Source: Diphasiastrum complanatum
Lineage: Eukaryota; Streptophyta; Lycopodiopsida; Lycopodiales; Lycopodiaceae
Direction of reading: 5' to 3'
Length of the DNA: 64,000 nt
NCBI GenBank assembly: GCA_029204225.1
Contig: CM055092.1
Coordinates: 85,305,878 to 85,369,877 of the forward strand
Positions 35,601 through 39,941 of this stretch are shown here, piece after piece; positions within the stretch are counted from its first letter, which is position 1, and every line of letters begins with the position of its first letter. The position numbers and the translations under genes are program-made. A model generated the notes under the pieces. That model worked only from the letters and a program-made list of their open reading frames with translations. It did not search any database and was not told where the DNA came from.

Positions 35601-37519
35601 TGAAAATCATGAGGTCCAATTGTGATGAGAGGTGCAAATCTAGGGGTCTAATCATGATGTAGAAAGACAATCAATGGGGTCCAATCATTCTCAAGCATTC
35701 CTTATGCTAGATCTCGAGCTACTCCTATAAGGAAGTGCTCTCTTATTGTACATACTAGTTTTTGTGAAGCAATTTATGTGATACACATTGTTTTTCCTTA
35801 TATTCTCTCTCTACTTGAGGGCTCACTCACTTTATCTCTCTACTCGAGAGTAGGCTGTTTTTCTCTCTCTAAAAGCATGTTGGGAACTTAGTTTTTTCAT
35901 GTACTCTGATTGCTTTGAGTGCCAATTGAATGTGGATTCATTATGCATGAAATTGTGCTCTTGTTCGAGAATCAATCTAAGAAGATTGTAGGATGCAATC
36001 TATGTGATAGATCTATGTGCAATGACAAATTACCTTTAGAAGATCATTGTGGGGGTTGGGCAGGTCTTACGTGTGACTCCTTTACAATGAACATGTAATC
36101 AAAGTTTGTTGTGATGTTCTCTTGTACTTTTTGAGTTGCTTGTATATTGTTTCTAAGCTTTACCTTATGACATCACTGATCTATATAAATTTGTGAAATT
36201 GGATATATTCTAATTTCACAAATAGATATGTTCTCTTGTATTTGGGGCCTTAAAATTTTATTTACACCCTCAAAGTTCCAATCAATTACAATTGATTTTT
36301 TTAAAGGTTTTGTCACATTTAGTCATCTGGCACTGGCTAGTGTCACACAGTCTACTTTGCTGGCTTCACATACATGATATAGGGCTAGTTCCAGTTCTAT
36401 GAGAAGAGATCAAGATTGTCAAGTATGATGATATAGATACACCTGGGACATGGAAAATTGGTTATGCAATTTGGACTTGCATTGTTTTGAGTAATCTTAT
36501 GGATGATTGGACGGCTATTTGGACTATGAGTCCACATTTTATCAGTTGCTGTTTAGATCTATGTTATTAAGTTGGGTATTTTGGAATCATCAATTTTATT
36601 TGACATTGAGAATTCACGTTCTACAACTGGGCCCCCAAAATAATGCACGAAACTGCAGCTCTGATTATATCAAGCTAAGAGCCAAAGCTAAGGGCCATCA
36701 TCCTATGACATTGACCTTTGAGCAACATTATCACTGGGTGACTGATTGGATGAGACTAGCTCTTAGATTAGCATAGCTCTCATTACGCAAACTTAAGTTT
36801 AGATTCTGTTTAGATTTCAGCAGCACACTTGTGGAAGTTTTTATTTTGGCATTTGCTGTACATTCATTTCATCTCTATAGTTTACTCTTTCCAGTTCAAT
36901 TTGTCTTCTGTGTGTTTTGGTCATGACTCGTGTATACAGGTATGGGAAATCAAGGCGGCAGATTTGAGCATCAGCCCTGTTCATCGTGCAGCAAATGGGA
37001 TTGTTGACCCAAACAAGGTTTATCACAGTCTTCTGCAATTCCGCATTACCATGATAAAGTTTTGAGTGCTCAGTGGTGTTGATTGCTTAAACAGTTACTG
37101 GTAGGCCATACTTATTTTGAAGAATTTGATCTGTAGATTTTATAGAAGCTCGCATATGGTATTGATAGATTGTGAGTGCTGCATGTATATGTCCAACCAT
37201 TTGTTACACTTGGATATCACTGTTTCTAACTTCATACTTGGGGATGAAAGGGAATCTCTCTTAGATTCCCACGTCTCTTACGAGTGCGGCAAGACAAATC
37301 TCCTGACCAAGCCACATCATCTCAACAGGTTAGCATCAGTTCAAGTGCAGGAAACTCTGATTGGCTGATAAAAATCCTTTAGCCGTTTGTTCAATCAGTC
37401 AGCCAAGAAGTTTGACTAGTTCTTATATTTTCTGAGAAATTGCTCAACAGGTTGCTGAAATGTACCGTGCACAACACATCAATCATCATCCAGCCAATGG
37501 AAACAATGAGGAGGATTAA
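7980..37519 (+). CDS. LIG1: DNA ligase 1, C-terminal half (nine exons, 5' end outside or unseen)
   Basis: ATP-dependent DNA ligase that seals nicks between Okazaki fragments and in excision repair in the nucleus. Join: 7980-8092, 15014-15115, 15359-15420, 15663-15734, 25030-25103, 25277-25333, 36940-37017, 37251-37328, 37451-37519. The 705 bp form one open frame of 234 codons plus TAA, and every junction is GT/AG. Visible conserved parts are EGLIVKT (nucleotidyltransferase motif IV), WLKLKKDY (motif V, ligand-binding lysines), the OB-fold region, and [14 protein letters not shown] (motif VI). The catalytic KYDGER lysine motif and N-terminal domain must lie upstream, and I did not find them in 1-7979. 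Introns of 6921, 9295 and 11606 bp are filled with retroelements, while the other five are 122-243 bp. All visible exons are intact, so the gene may be functional. Confidence 0.93.
8560..8995 (-). pseudogene. Ty3/gypsy integrase C-terminal remnant
   Basis: The minus strand reads, in order and across small frame breaks, [38 protein letters not shown], then a KVHLVF-like stretch and [10 protein letters not shown]. This is the familiar C-terminal end of chromovirus integrase ([20 protein letters not shown]). The chromodomain that should follow is not recognisable. It was probably cut by the LINE at about 9000 or by deletion. Confidence 0.75.
8980..9288 (+). pseudogene. LINE ORF1 C-terminal remnant
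   Basis: Contains [20 protein letters not shown] followed by [10 protein letters not shown] and [12 protein letters not shown]. These match the RNA-binding core of plant LINE ORF1, a nucleic-acid chaperone that coats the element RNA. The first roughly 30 codons are probably flanking sequence, not LINE. The frame is lost after about 9290. Confidence 0.65.
9000..10650 (+). mobile_element. LINE, 5' half only
   Basis: Same family as the LINEs at 569-5940. It keeps the end of ORF1 (about 9080-9290) and the endonuclease (about 9480-10330), then stops in the linker near 10650 with no RT. Losing the 3' half is unusual for a LINE, which normally loses its 5' end, so this copy has been cut by a later deletion or rearrangement. 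It lies in LIG1 intron sequence in the sense direction. Confidence 0.8.
9467..10398 (+). pseudogene. LINE endonuclease, frameshifted
   Basis: The N-terminal part reads [14 protein letters not shown] and [12 protein letters not shown] (9467-9721), where the Glu of the MET motif is a metal ligand. [20 protein letters not shown] (about 9950-10010) is the central motif. [12 protein letters not shown] and the TTLFDHSF version of the SDH motif (here F-D-H, 10180-10290) form the C-terminus. All endonuclease blocks are present in order but in at least three frames. The catalytic Ser-Asp-His motif has lost its Ser. Confidence 0.75.
10651..11269 (-). repeat. possible gypsy LTR with internal tandem repeats
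   Basis: Lies directly downstream, on the minus strand, of the gypsy chromodomain remnant at 11270-11530, where the 3' LTR should be. It contains two imperfect tandem pairs: a unit of about 50 bp with ATTATAGACTTAGAAATAAG (about 10785-10890) and a unit of about 85 bp ending CTTCAAAGAAAGGT (about 10897-10979 and 10982-11068). No second LTR was found, so the assignment rests on position. Confidence 0.35.
11270..11530 (-). pseudogene. Ty3/gypsy chromodomain remnant
   Basis: The minus strand reads [20 protein letters not shown], then [20 protein letters not shown] and FKAYPEI. The pattern LKxKNYP..DA.W..E is the chromodomain at the end of chromovirus integrase, which in known members directs insertion to modified chromatin. 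One residue in the usual Trp-Lys-x-Tyr block is changed (LKLKNYP). Only the domain itself remains. Confidence 0.7.
11590..11638. repeat. (GA)n microsatellite
   Basis: A run of about 20 GA units with one T interruption near 11631. It precedes the leader of the Copia element. Confidence 0.9.
12058..12905 (+). pseudogene. Copia gag, frameshifted
   Basis: The start reads [20 protein letters not shown] then [11 protein letters not shown], the usual Copia gag N-terminus (LDGxNYxxWK). It continues in other frames through a UBN2-type capsid region ([11 protein letters not shown], about 12320). A Lys-rich segment follows (about 12690-12735), then the zinc knuckle [14 protein letters not shown] (about 12800-12842; CCHC pattern kept). 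Gag would form the particle that packages element RNA. A stop in the capsid region and frame changes disable it. Confidence 0.85.
12915..13247 (+). pseudogene. Copia protease remnant
   Basis: [20 protein letters not shown] contains the aspartic protease active site DSGA. The following [16 protein letters not shown] and [16 protein letters not shown] match the flap and C-terminal lobe. A frameshift near 13177-13247 separates it from the integrase frame. Confidence 0.85.
13177..14268 (+). pseudogene. Copia integrase
   Basis: A 270-codon frame carries the GAG-pre-integrase region ([18 protein letters not shown]) with the His/Cys zinc-binding pattern. The catalytic core follows, with [10 protein letters not shown] (first Asp), [15 protein letters not shown] (second Asp) and [15 protein letters not shown] (Glu), so the DDE triad is complete. 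The frame stops at 13987 within LLN-SP. A second frame (13986-14267) gives [20 protein letters not shown] and [16 protein letters not shown], the integrase C-terminal region. Downstream RT and RNase H are gone. Confidence 0.88.
14269..15013. other. unassigned LIG1 intron sequence
   Basis: I see no coding motif, LTR or repeat here beyond an intronic 3' end with a pyrimidine tract and CTCTGCAG acceptor at 15013. Confidence 0.5.
15014..15115 (+). CDS. LIG1: LIG1 exon b (motifs IV and V)
   Basis: Encodes [20 protein letters not shown] and [20 protein letters not shown] is nucleotidyltransferase motif IV, and WLKLKKDY holds the motif V lysines that contact the AMP phosphate. All key residues are present. 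Confidence 0.95.
15359..15420 (+). CDS. LIG1: LIG1 exon c
   Basis: Encodes [20 protein letters not shown], the start of the OB-fold domain. The intron before it is 243 bp. The exon ends within a Gly codon. Confidence 0.95.
15663..15734 (+). CDS. LIG1: LIG1 exon d
   Basis: Encodes [20 protein letters not shown] followed by ICKIG, an OB-fold strand segment highly conserved in eukaryotic ligase I. The donor at 15735 opens the 9.3-kb intron. Confidence 0.95.
15735..17117. other. LIG1 intron DNA with GTTCCC repeats
   Basis: First part of the 9295-bp intron (15735-25029). No gene was recognised. From about 16455 to 16755 it is enriched in GTTCCC and GGGAAC, including the perfect 14-bp palindrome GGGAACGCGTTCCC at 16493-16506. 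Confidence 0.5.
17118..17444 (+). pseudogene. Ty3/gypsy integrase end with chromodomain
   Basis: Reads [20 protein letters not shown] then LKKCLHD, followed by [20 protein letters not shown] and [19 protein letters not shown]. This is the VHPVFHVS block and the chromodomain (WKGxxLSDATWE) of a chromovirus. The segment of about 105 codons is open to its own stop, so this small part is well preserved. The preceding integrase core is not present. Confidence 0.88.
17466..18180 (+). mobile_element. gypsy 3' LTR remnant
   Basis: Begins TGTTAGAGTCC straight after a purine-rich stretch (AGAGGAGGGAAGGA), the expected polypurine tract and LTR start of a chromovirus. It is clearly richer in G and C than the surrounding intron. 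The right end is not certain, and no partner LTR was found. Confidence 0.55.
18319..18778 (+). repeat. Copia 5' LTR, 3' part deleted
   Basis: Matches 23859 to about 24360 nearly base for base, including the direct repeats CCCTTCGACTATT and CACCGACTATTCG. The match ends at AATATCCAGAG, after which gag sequence follows directly. About 440 bp of the LTR plus leader are therefore lost. Confidence 0.85.
18779..19420 (+). pseudogene. Copia gag and pre-integrase remnant
   Basis: [20 protein letters not shown] and [15 protein letters not shown] are Copia gag (UBN2) motifs. After a stop come [19 protein letters not shown] and LLSSLPS. The sequence then jumps at about 19200-19250 to [18 protein letters not shown], the GAG-pre-integrase block, so zinc knuckle and protease are deleted. 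Confidence 0.75.
20023..20431 (-). repeat. 3' LTR of nested element
   Basis: In + reading it starts TGTAGGAAATC and ends TTTCTAACA. It differs from the right copy by a small number of substitutions and one short indel near 22697 (CCCCTTAACAT reduced), so insertion was fairly recent. Confidence 0.9.
20617..21840 (-). CDS. 407-codon ORF of unknown function in non-autonomous element
   Basis: Uninterrupted frame filling most of the interior. I do not recognise the protein as a whole. Residues about 55-95 include [20 protein letters not shown] then MYQIKDSSS, which resembles the Copia gag UBN2 pattern (xxAWxxLxxxYxxKxxS), so it may be a reshaped gag. The rest is Ser-rich with several hydrophobic stretches (for example [13 protein letters not shown] near residue 225) that could be membrane segments. 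It has no zinc knuckle, protease or polymerase motif. The start Met at 21840 is simply the first in the frame. An open frame of this length without selection is possible but unusual. Confidence 0.5.
   Translation of the reverse strand: MVSTHSGADFSYLILAGFVSFRAHLGFEKVYLLGWFLWQEIWEQFVLVWAKICWMAPKILSVTRSILYHLRFCKTSKSAWETLLKMYQIKDSSSCFLLSTSSSLKVEEQSHAKFDHCLFTSTSLHRNVGMVKHSSSLEPFVANDGCISEELYKQVSQDNVLEKAEIKHSLNPFCTNGGRKKIMSISTLVQSGVLLDFLGVQSGKLLVFFLKMVDTRFSHGLLIIFSLCYIVSILLCIGNGLRKVFGQQGPHLEHFGQQSVGDFVVVGQPATASCWLSESLRDSKASSYLGGNTHASPKSVPYADFPVLMLTSYDDGVVLPSVGEQIIDSKIREDVMVKEYHTLLYVSCGKKTYGIMWEPLMDCKSIFQLVAGFSVTYFGWSMLVFTLRLDATALRILHLFYIGHDWG
21990..22469 (-). repeat. leader with imperfect internal repeats
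   Basis: Noncoding leader between primer site and ORF. Blocks reading GGATCT(C/T)CACT, then AATCAGCAA(G/A)GGTGCT, recur about 300 bp apart (about 22041 and 22341). The hexamer GGGCGCCC or GGCGCCC recurs at about 22115, 22288 and 22315. Confidence 0.6.
22457..22469 (-). promoter_or_regulatory. primer binding site, tRNA-iMet
   Basis: The minus strand reads TGGTATCAGAGCC immediately next to the LTR end. This is the classical plant LTR retrotransposon primer site pairing with the 3' end of initiator tRNA-Met. Confidence 0.9.
22470..22877 (-). repeat. 5' LTR of nested element
   Basis: Upstream LTR of the minus-strand element; transcription should start in it and run toward 20023. It ends (in + reading) TTTCTAACA followed by TAGAC. 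Confidence 0.9.
22883..23858 (+). pseudogene. Copia reverse transcriptase remnant
   Basis: The frame at 23236-23505 reads [20 protein letters not shown] then [11 protein letters not shown] and [20 protein letters not shown], the RT N-terminus. A deletion follows, to [20 protein letters not shown] (about 23490) and [14 protein letters not shown], the active site. The palm region between VVNIK and the YGLKQ motif is missing. The sequence enters the 3' LTR soon after YVDD, so RNase H is absent. Confidence 0.85.
23859..24806 (+). repeat. Copia 3' LTR
   Basis: Starts TGTTGTAAAGAC and probably ends GAATCCCAACA, with inverted termini TGTTG/CAACA. It is longer than the surviving 5' LTR because that copy is deleted. 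The right end is inferred from the inverted terminus only. Confidence 0.75.
24807..25029. other. LIG1: 3' end of LIG1 9.3-kb intron
   Basis: Host intron sequence between the Copia LTR and the CTGATTCAG acceptor. Nothing else is seen. Confidence 0.6.
25030..25103 (+). CDS. LIG1: LIG1 exon e
   Basis: Encodes [20 protein letters not shown] then IPKPK. The split Gly codon joins exon d across the 9.3-kb intron in frame. Confidence 0.95.
25277..25333 (+). CDS. LIG1: LIG1 exon f
   Basis: 57 bp encoding [19 protein letters not shown], the conserved YYR..D.WF block of ligase I. Followed by the 11.6-kb intron (donor GAG/GTATGC). Confidence 0.95.
25334..27400. other. LIG1: 5' part of LIG1 11.6-kb intron
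   Basis: AT-rich sequence without recognised coding segments. Short frames here have no family signature. The retroelement remnant begins somewhere around 27400, but its left edge is not defined. Confidence 0.5.
27948..28601 (+). repeat. 5' LTR
   Basis: Starts TGTGAGAG and ends CCTTCACA (inverted termini TGTGA/TCACA). It contains a TATA box, CTCTATAAAAGG at 28221-28232, about 275 bp into the LTR, followed by a CT-rich stretch (28256-28282). Confidence 0.93.
28224..28230 (+). promoter_or_regulatory. LTR TATA box
   Basis: TATAAAA in the 5' LTR, conserved at 32977-32983 in the 3' LTR. Transcription would start about 30 bp downstream. The downstream CT-rich tract resembles plant initiator context. 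Confidence 0.7.
28602..28615 (+). promoter_or_regulatory. primer binding site, tRNA-iMet
   Basis: TGGTATCAGAGCTC directly after the LTR end, complementary to the 3' end of initiator tRNA-Met. Confidence 0.9.
29135..30109 (+). CDS. Copia gag
   Basis: Intact 324-codon frame; the likely functional start is the Met near 29204 ([20 protein letters not shown]). It contains the gag N-terminus ([18 protein letters not shown]), the UBN2 capsid region ([20 protein letters not shown]), a basic Gly-Lys linker ([14 protein letters not shown]) and a CCHC zinc knuckle [14 protein letters not shown] near residue 270. It resembles the gag of the minus-strand element at 47685-53925. Two adjacent stops (TGA TAG, 30107-30112) separate it from protease in the same frame. 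Confidence 0.9.
   Translation: MLTFKRVLCALEQVERRRSGHFNMATSGGFMLESNDRLTSINYSTWKVRMESLLEMNELMKIVAGVEERPQAPQDQVRYDKRAKKALHMIKMNVTNELLKEVGKCTSSLEAWEALKKLYESKSTSRVLTLRRQIFQSLQKKEESTHAFVLRVKAFNDELACIDESIKEVELVQVILNGLLDDHANLVQSFAIQKTLPSIVDLQEILVNEEYRLQSRGGGSTSTSHYEEEAMFIKGKFKGKGKGKWSKGQDQGETFSFGKKKDKSKLKCFYCGIKGHFANECLKKQRDEGSKQINFTTNDEDLGGGDFLLMCSSSPISSEGDKDS
30110..30400 (+). pseudogene. Copia protease
   Basis: After the TGA TAG pair, the same frame reads [16 protein letters not shown] with the active-site DSGA. It continues [15 protein letters not shown] and [20 protein letters not shown], the normal flap and C-terminal lobe. A single TAA at 30398-30400 ends it, and the frame then continues into the next ORF. 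Confidence 0.85.
30404..31708 (+). CDS. 434-codon ORF, reshaped pol
   Basis: Same frame as gag and protease. The first residues ([19 protein letters not shown]) match the GAG-pre-integrase start, but no integrase DDE motif follows. The middle (about residues 60-210) is Ser, Lys and Gly rich and unrecognised. The last third echoes Copia [19 protein letters not shown] against [30 protein letters not shown] against the YGLKQAPR block, and [11 protein letters not shown] where LLIYVDDI should be. The catalytic YVDD is thus YDGD, which should be inactive. A long open frame that keeps RT echoes without catalysis is odd. It may be a recent deletion derivative or have another role. Confidence 0.6.
   Translation: MVARGNRQSRLFKLDAFVMANKKDGMEKEIGLNFPKFPFSINKIGGSYAKSKKLPYARSRSRSNILLGDVHLCANLASLEDNDGVSMVLHGKCKHAKDKERANFINGGEGSSLEKIVVNDFFDHMSKDVARCMHEGGSSSTFFCYDSKKVIFPASRVTCFHKESRSNGSIKRLGEGDSHKSRRRKVCEEFKVGCTLNDVIVNDSEEESLSYESLPKTSSRSSCLKKESTSIILMLKVLIIFFMASNVFEVSISYDAIIKRESYEGKSNGRLVLGKIQGMDLTSLHQLKGFYDYKLITHDQDGKSLVGEDYMEQIERQFLQGKRDLIGEPIEVCYGLKKAGFTRFYTHIYLLYFMLVGKFGIYLLIYDGDIGDIVFTNLYGRSRSSIDEILLDLDHMFEREYFQRFKSEDIHIFDIFDDQEKDKQVEATHFALLT
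31709..31954 (+). pseudogene. continuation of polyprotein frame after TGA
   Basis: In the same frame after the TGA at 31706-31708: [20 protein letters not shown], then an Asp/Glu/Gln-rich and basic tail ending in VFAAY at a TGA. No domain is recognised. By position it should be RNase H, but the motifs are missing. Confidence 0.5.
31929..32264 (+). CDS. small hydrophobic ORF
   Basis: 111 codons in a different frame, overlapping the end of the polyprotein frame. It has two strongly hydrophobic stretches ([18 protein letters not shown] and [20 protein letters not shown]) that could span a membrane. It lies between pol and the 3' LTR, where a few Copia lineages carry an extra ORF. It could equally be a chance frame over a decayed RNase H region, and confidence that it is real is low. 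Confidence 0.25.
   Translation: MDMFLQLIEDSSKVKGAAKKCCSSLLYLFYLMFELFYVDVCKLSRYGQTSYIVLQYLIVGVVLAFLAGFADGNEAWRLIISLIHDQVLSYLMLMFGDCHFLVNSWSFSCVK
32690..32700 (+). promoter_or_regulatory. polypurine tract
   Basis: GAAGAGGGAG directly before the 3' LTR start TGTGAGAG, where it would prime plus-strand DNA synthesis. Confidence 0.8.
32701..33354 (+). repeat. 3' LTR
   Basis: Same length as the 5' LTR, with about 21 differences counted by eye. It ends CCTTCACA and is followed by target duplication ACTAG. Confidence 0.93.
33467..34200 (+). pseudogene. Copia gag and protease remnants of the older element
   Basis: Near 33516 ATGGCATCAATGGAG looks like a gag start. It is followed almost at once by the zinc knuckle [16 protein letters not shown] (about 33560-33605), so the capsid region is deleted. 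Further on, in mixed frames, a degraded protease shows [20 protein letters not shown] (about 33945-34005). There are stops throughout. Confidence 0.75.
34034..34173. repeat. perfect 70-bp tandem duplication
   Basis: Two identical 70-bp units (34034-34103 and 34104-34173), each starting TCAAGCTTAATATTTG, with TCAAG again after the second. No mismatch was seen, so it is recent compared with the decayed element that contains it. Confidence 0.95.
34200..35268. other. Copia remnant, coding origin unclear
   Basis: Several short frames (34207-34389, 34657-34983, 35011-35214) lie where pol should be. One contains acidic [20 protein letters not shown]. None shows integrase or RT motifs, so no function is assigned. 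Confidence 0.4.
35269..36220 (+). repeat. lone LTR of the older Copia remnant
   Basis: Starts TGTGAAGATTTTGC after a GTGAGGAG purine stretch and ends TCTAATTTCACA, giving inverted termini TGTGAA/TTCACA over 952 bp. Internally it has repeated GGCCCAATCA-like and GAGGTGCA blocks (about 35480-35680). No matching 5' copy was found. Confidence 0.55.
36221..36939. other. LIG1: 3' end of LIG1 11.6-kb intron
   Basis: No gene recognised. It ends with the acceptor GTGTATACAG at 36939. Confidence 0.6.
36940..37017 (+). CDS. LIG1: LIG1 exon g
   Basis: Encodes [20 protein letters not shown] then IVDPNK, a strongly conserved part of the ligase OB-fold. It joins exon f in frame across the 11.6-kb intron. 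Confidence 0.96.
37251..37328 (+). CDS. LIG1: LIG1 exon h (motif VI)
   Basis: Encodes [20 protein letters not shown] then ATSSQQ. RFPRxxRVRxDK is motif VI, needed for the adenylation step. The acceptor is GATGAAAG, an unusually purine-rich context for a plant 3' splice site. Confidence 0.95.
37451..37519 (+). CDS. LIG1: LIG1 last exon
   Basis: Encodes [20 protein letters not shown] then ED and the TAA stop at 37517-37519. The short acidic tail is typical of plant LIG1 C-termini. Confidence 0.94.
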   Translation, partial: VAEMYRAQHINHHPANGNNEED

Positions 37520-37667
37520 GGTGATTTTCCAAAAGCTACAATGCTATCTAGCTTTCTAGTAGTCATGGGGCACCCTAAACACTGGTAAGCGTTCTCAATG
37601 AGTTTTTGTGGTAATCATTCCGTGATAAGTGACAAGTCAAATTTTAAATATATAAGAGCATGAAATG
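37520..37667 (+). other. LIG1: LIG1 3' untranslated region
   Basis: Sequence after the stop up to the LTR element. A strong donor-like site CACTG/GTAAGCG occurs at about 37577-37584, so the 3' UTR may itself be spliced. No obvious AATAAA signal was seen before the LTR. Confidence 0.45.
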
Positions 37668-38254
37668 TGTTGGGAATTTTGTGGTGTTTGTGTCATGTGC
37701 TGAATGTAAATAGCCCATGAGCTTACTAATGAATTGCCAAATATAGCCATGGAGCTAAATTAGACTAGAACTAGTCATTAGGAGTGCAAATAAATAGGCT
37801 CGAACAACCTCGCTATATTTGTGAATAGCGGATGTGTAATAATGGTTGTAAGGCCCAAATTAGCCAAATAAGGCCCTAAGCTTGTAGTTGAGGCACAAAT
37901 GACCACTATAAATAGTTGAGGTTGTGCTAAATTTGGAGGCTATTATTCATTTTGACAATTTTGAACTCTGTGTTCTCTTGTGTTCTTGAAGCTTCTCTTT
38001 GAGAGCTTTCTTGAATGGTTTGTGGGTCATGTGCCTAAAATCACATGAGAGCTATGATCACGCTCTATAATCAAGCTCCTATCCTTTGAATGATCTCCAT
38101 TCATTAATAATGAATGCTTACTCTGCCTAATTTGGTGAAGTCTTTCTACATTTATTCAGTTTCTTGTTTTTTGTCTTATTTTCTTGATTTCTTGCATTTC
38201 CATTGTAATTTGATGTTCATGAATGGATTAGATGTTTTAATGCTAAGGTTGGCA
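37668..38254 (+). repeat. 5' LTR
   Basis: TGTTGGGAATTTTG to GGTTGGCA, 587 bp. TATA box CACTATAAATAG at 37904-37915. It begins about 150 bp after the LIG1 stop codon. Part of its left end resembles 47512-47640 (ATATAGCCAT(G/A)GAGCT block). Confidence 0.75.
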
Positions 38255-38265
38255 GATGAAAATTT

Positions 38266-38278
38266 TGGTATTAGAGCG
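38266..38278 (+). promoter_or_regulatory. primer binding site variant
   Basis: TTGGTATTAGAGC lies about 11 bp after the LTR end. It is one base off the tRNA-iMet complement (T for C), the same variant type used by the element at 47685-53925. Confidence 0.65.
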
Positions 38279-39149
38279 TTAGATTTTTTCCTCATCAGAT
38301 TTGGTGGTTTTCTTTAAGTTTTGGTGGTTTTTTTCTTCACTGGTTTCTTGTTTTTTTCAATTTCCAGAATGTTTTGATTCATTTTTTTAACAAGTAATCT
38401 TCATTTTTTGTGTAGTTTCTTGTTTTAGATCAGTAGATCTCTCTTCTAGCTTTCTAGAGGTGCTGAACTTTTTTGATTTGGAGCTATTATGACCAAGTTA
38501 TGGCCATTTTAGTGATTTCTTTTAATTTTAGCTAGTTATAGTTTGTGCAGTCTGTTTTCCTCCATTTTTGGTTGTACTTTTGGCAGAATTTTGTGACTGT
38601 AATTCTATAGGATTGTAGATCTCTGTCTTAGCTTGAATCTGAGCCAATTTGGTGGAGAATTGACAAAGTTATGACAATTCTTGTGAAAGAGTTTTGATTC
38701 TAGTTTTTGGTAGAATTTTTGGGAGAGAAGCACTTCAACTCTTCATTTTTGGAAGTTTTGGCCCTTGTAAATTTTTTCAAACTTTTCATTTTGAAGTTTT
38801 TCAAAAAAAAAAAGAAACAAACCCCTTGCGACCCCCTGTCCTAACTCACTCTACTTCGTCTTGTCTCGCCTTTTTCTGCGACCTCCCTAACTTGCCTAAC
38901 TCGCCCCATCCAATTTGTAATTTTTTTTAAGAGGTCCTATATCTAAGTTTCTCTATTTTACATTTTTTAAGCTCTATATCTTTTCCATTTGATGTTAGAA
39001 TTCAGTGTTGTAAGAACGAAAAGTGTTCAGTTCGTCGAGCTAAGTACAACAACTGTACTTCCGTAATCATTTCTTCGATTGTTTTTTTTTTTTTTTTTTG
39101 TATTTTTTCGTTACTCCCCCTAAGTACATTCACATTTTATATTCTATTT
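38279..39149. other. T-rich leader, no gene
   Basis: Long T-rich stretch (TTTT tracts near 38300-38420 and a run of about 20 T at 39080-39100). No coding motif. Confidence 0.5.
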
Positions 39150-39875
39150 TTTCAAAATCTTATATCTTCTCCGTTTGGGCTCGGATTTCAGTGTCGTAAA
39201 AAGCAACGTAGGCATCTTCATAGGCCTCATAATCCACATTATCATCTTCATTATGATCGAAATGTTATTCTGCACCATGATGACGTTGTCTTTTAAGTTC
39301 CTCATGATCATCGAATTGATCCATGGTCTCATACTGGTCTTCTGTTCCATATTGCACCTGTTATTGATCATCCACACTTATCGCTTCAAACTGACCTTCA
39401 ATAGCAAACTAGAATTGATCTTGACCTTAATAATCACCATCATTGAACTCTGGTTCATCCTGACCATCGAATGAGCAATCGTCAATGACTGCTTCGTGTT
39501 GTTCTTCGTTTTGCTAATCGATGTTGAAATCTTTAGAGTAATGGTCAAGTTCAAAAGTGTCGTTGTAATCCTGATACTGATCATTATTAGCAAAATCGTC
39601 ATTCTGGTCTTGATACTGATTTTCATCAGCGACGTCGTCACCTTGGTCATAATCTTTGATGTAATCGTCGCCTTGATCCCAATATTCCTCCACATCATTG
39701 TCATAATTGTCATCACAGTATGACTGATTGTCATCCTTTTGTTCATAATCCCAATCCATTGGAATTGATGTGGAATAACTGAATTTTGTAACTGTGGATT
39801 GCAATCTTGGGATGGATCTTGAAGTGATATGAAAATCAAATTTAGCAAGGTGCAGTTAAGCATGACAATAGGCAT
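39150..39875 (-). other. Asp/Asn/Gln-rich acidic reading frame
   Basis: The minus strand frame at 39804-39514 reads with dense D, N, Q and Y, for example NQYQDQNDDFANNDQYQDYN and YDNDVEEYWDQGDDYIKDYD. The same composition continues, with stops, to about 39150 (MDQFDDHEELKRQRHH). The complementary strand codes for Ile/Val-rich hydrophobic peptides, which is only the mirror of this composition. I do not recognise a family. It may be a disordered structural protein of a retroelement or an expanded GAT/CAA-type repeat. Confidence 0.4.
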
Positions 39876-39941
39876 GGGTTTTCAATTAGAGCAGATACAA
39901 AGAACTTTTGAAGAGATCAAATTTTGGTACAAATAAGACTT

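Larger units (their letters stand above)
27400..36220 (+). mobile_element. old Copia remnant, split by a younger LTR element
   Basis: Pieces of one + strand Copia element flank the insertion at 27948-33354: a leader-like stretch (about 27400-27947 and 33360-33515), a gag start and zinc knuckle (33516-33710), protease remnants (33735-34060) and a 3' LTR (35269-36220). Integrase and RT are not recognisable. The 5' LTR is absent, so the left boundary is approximate. Confidence 0.6.

Noticed and set aside
39378-39875. 165-codon minus-strand frame rich in Met, Ile and Thr
   Set aside because: It is a shifted frame over the Asp/Asn/Gln-rich sequence; its composition is explained by the GAT/CAA-type codons read out of frame.
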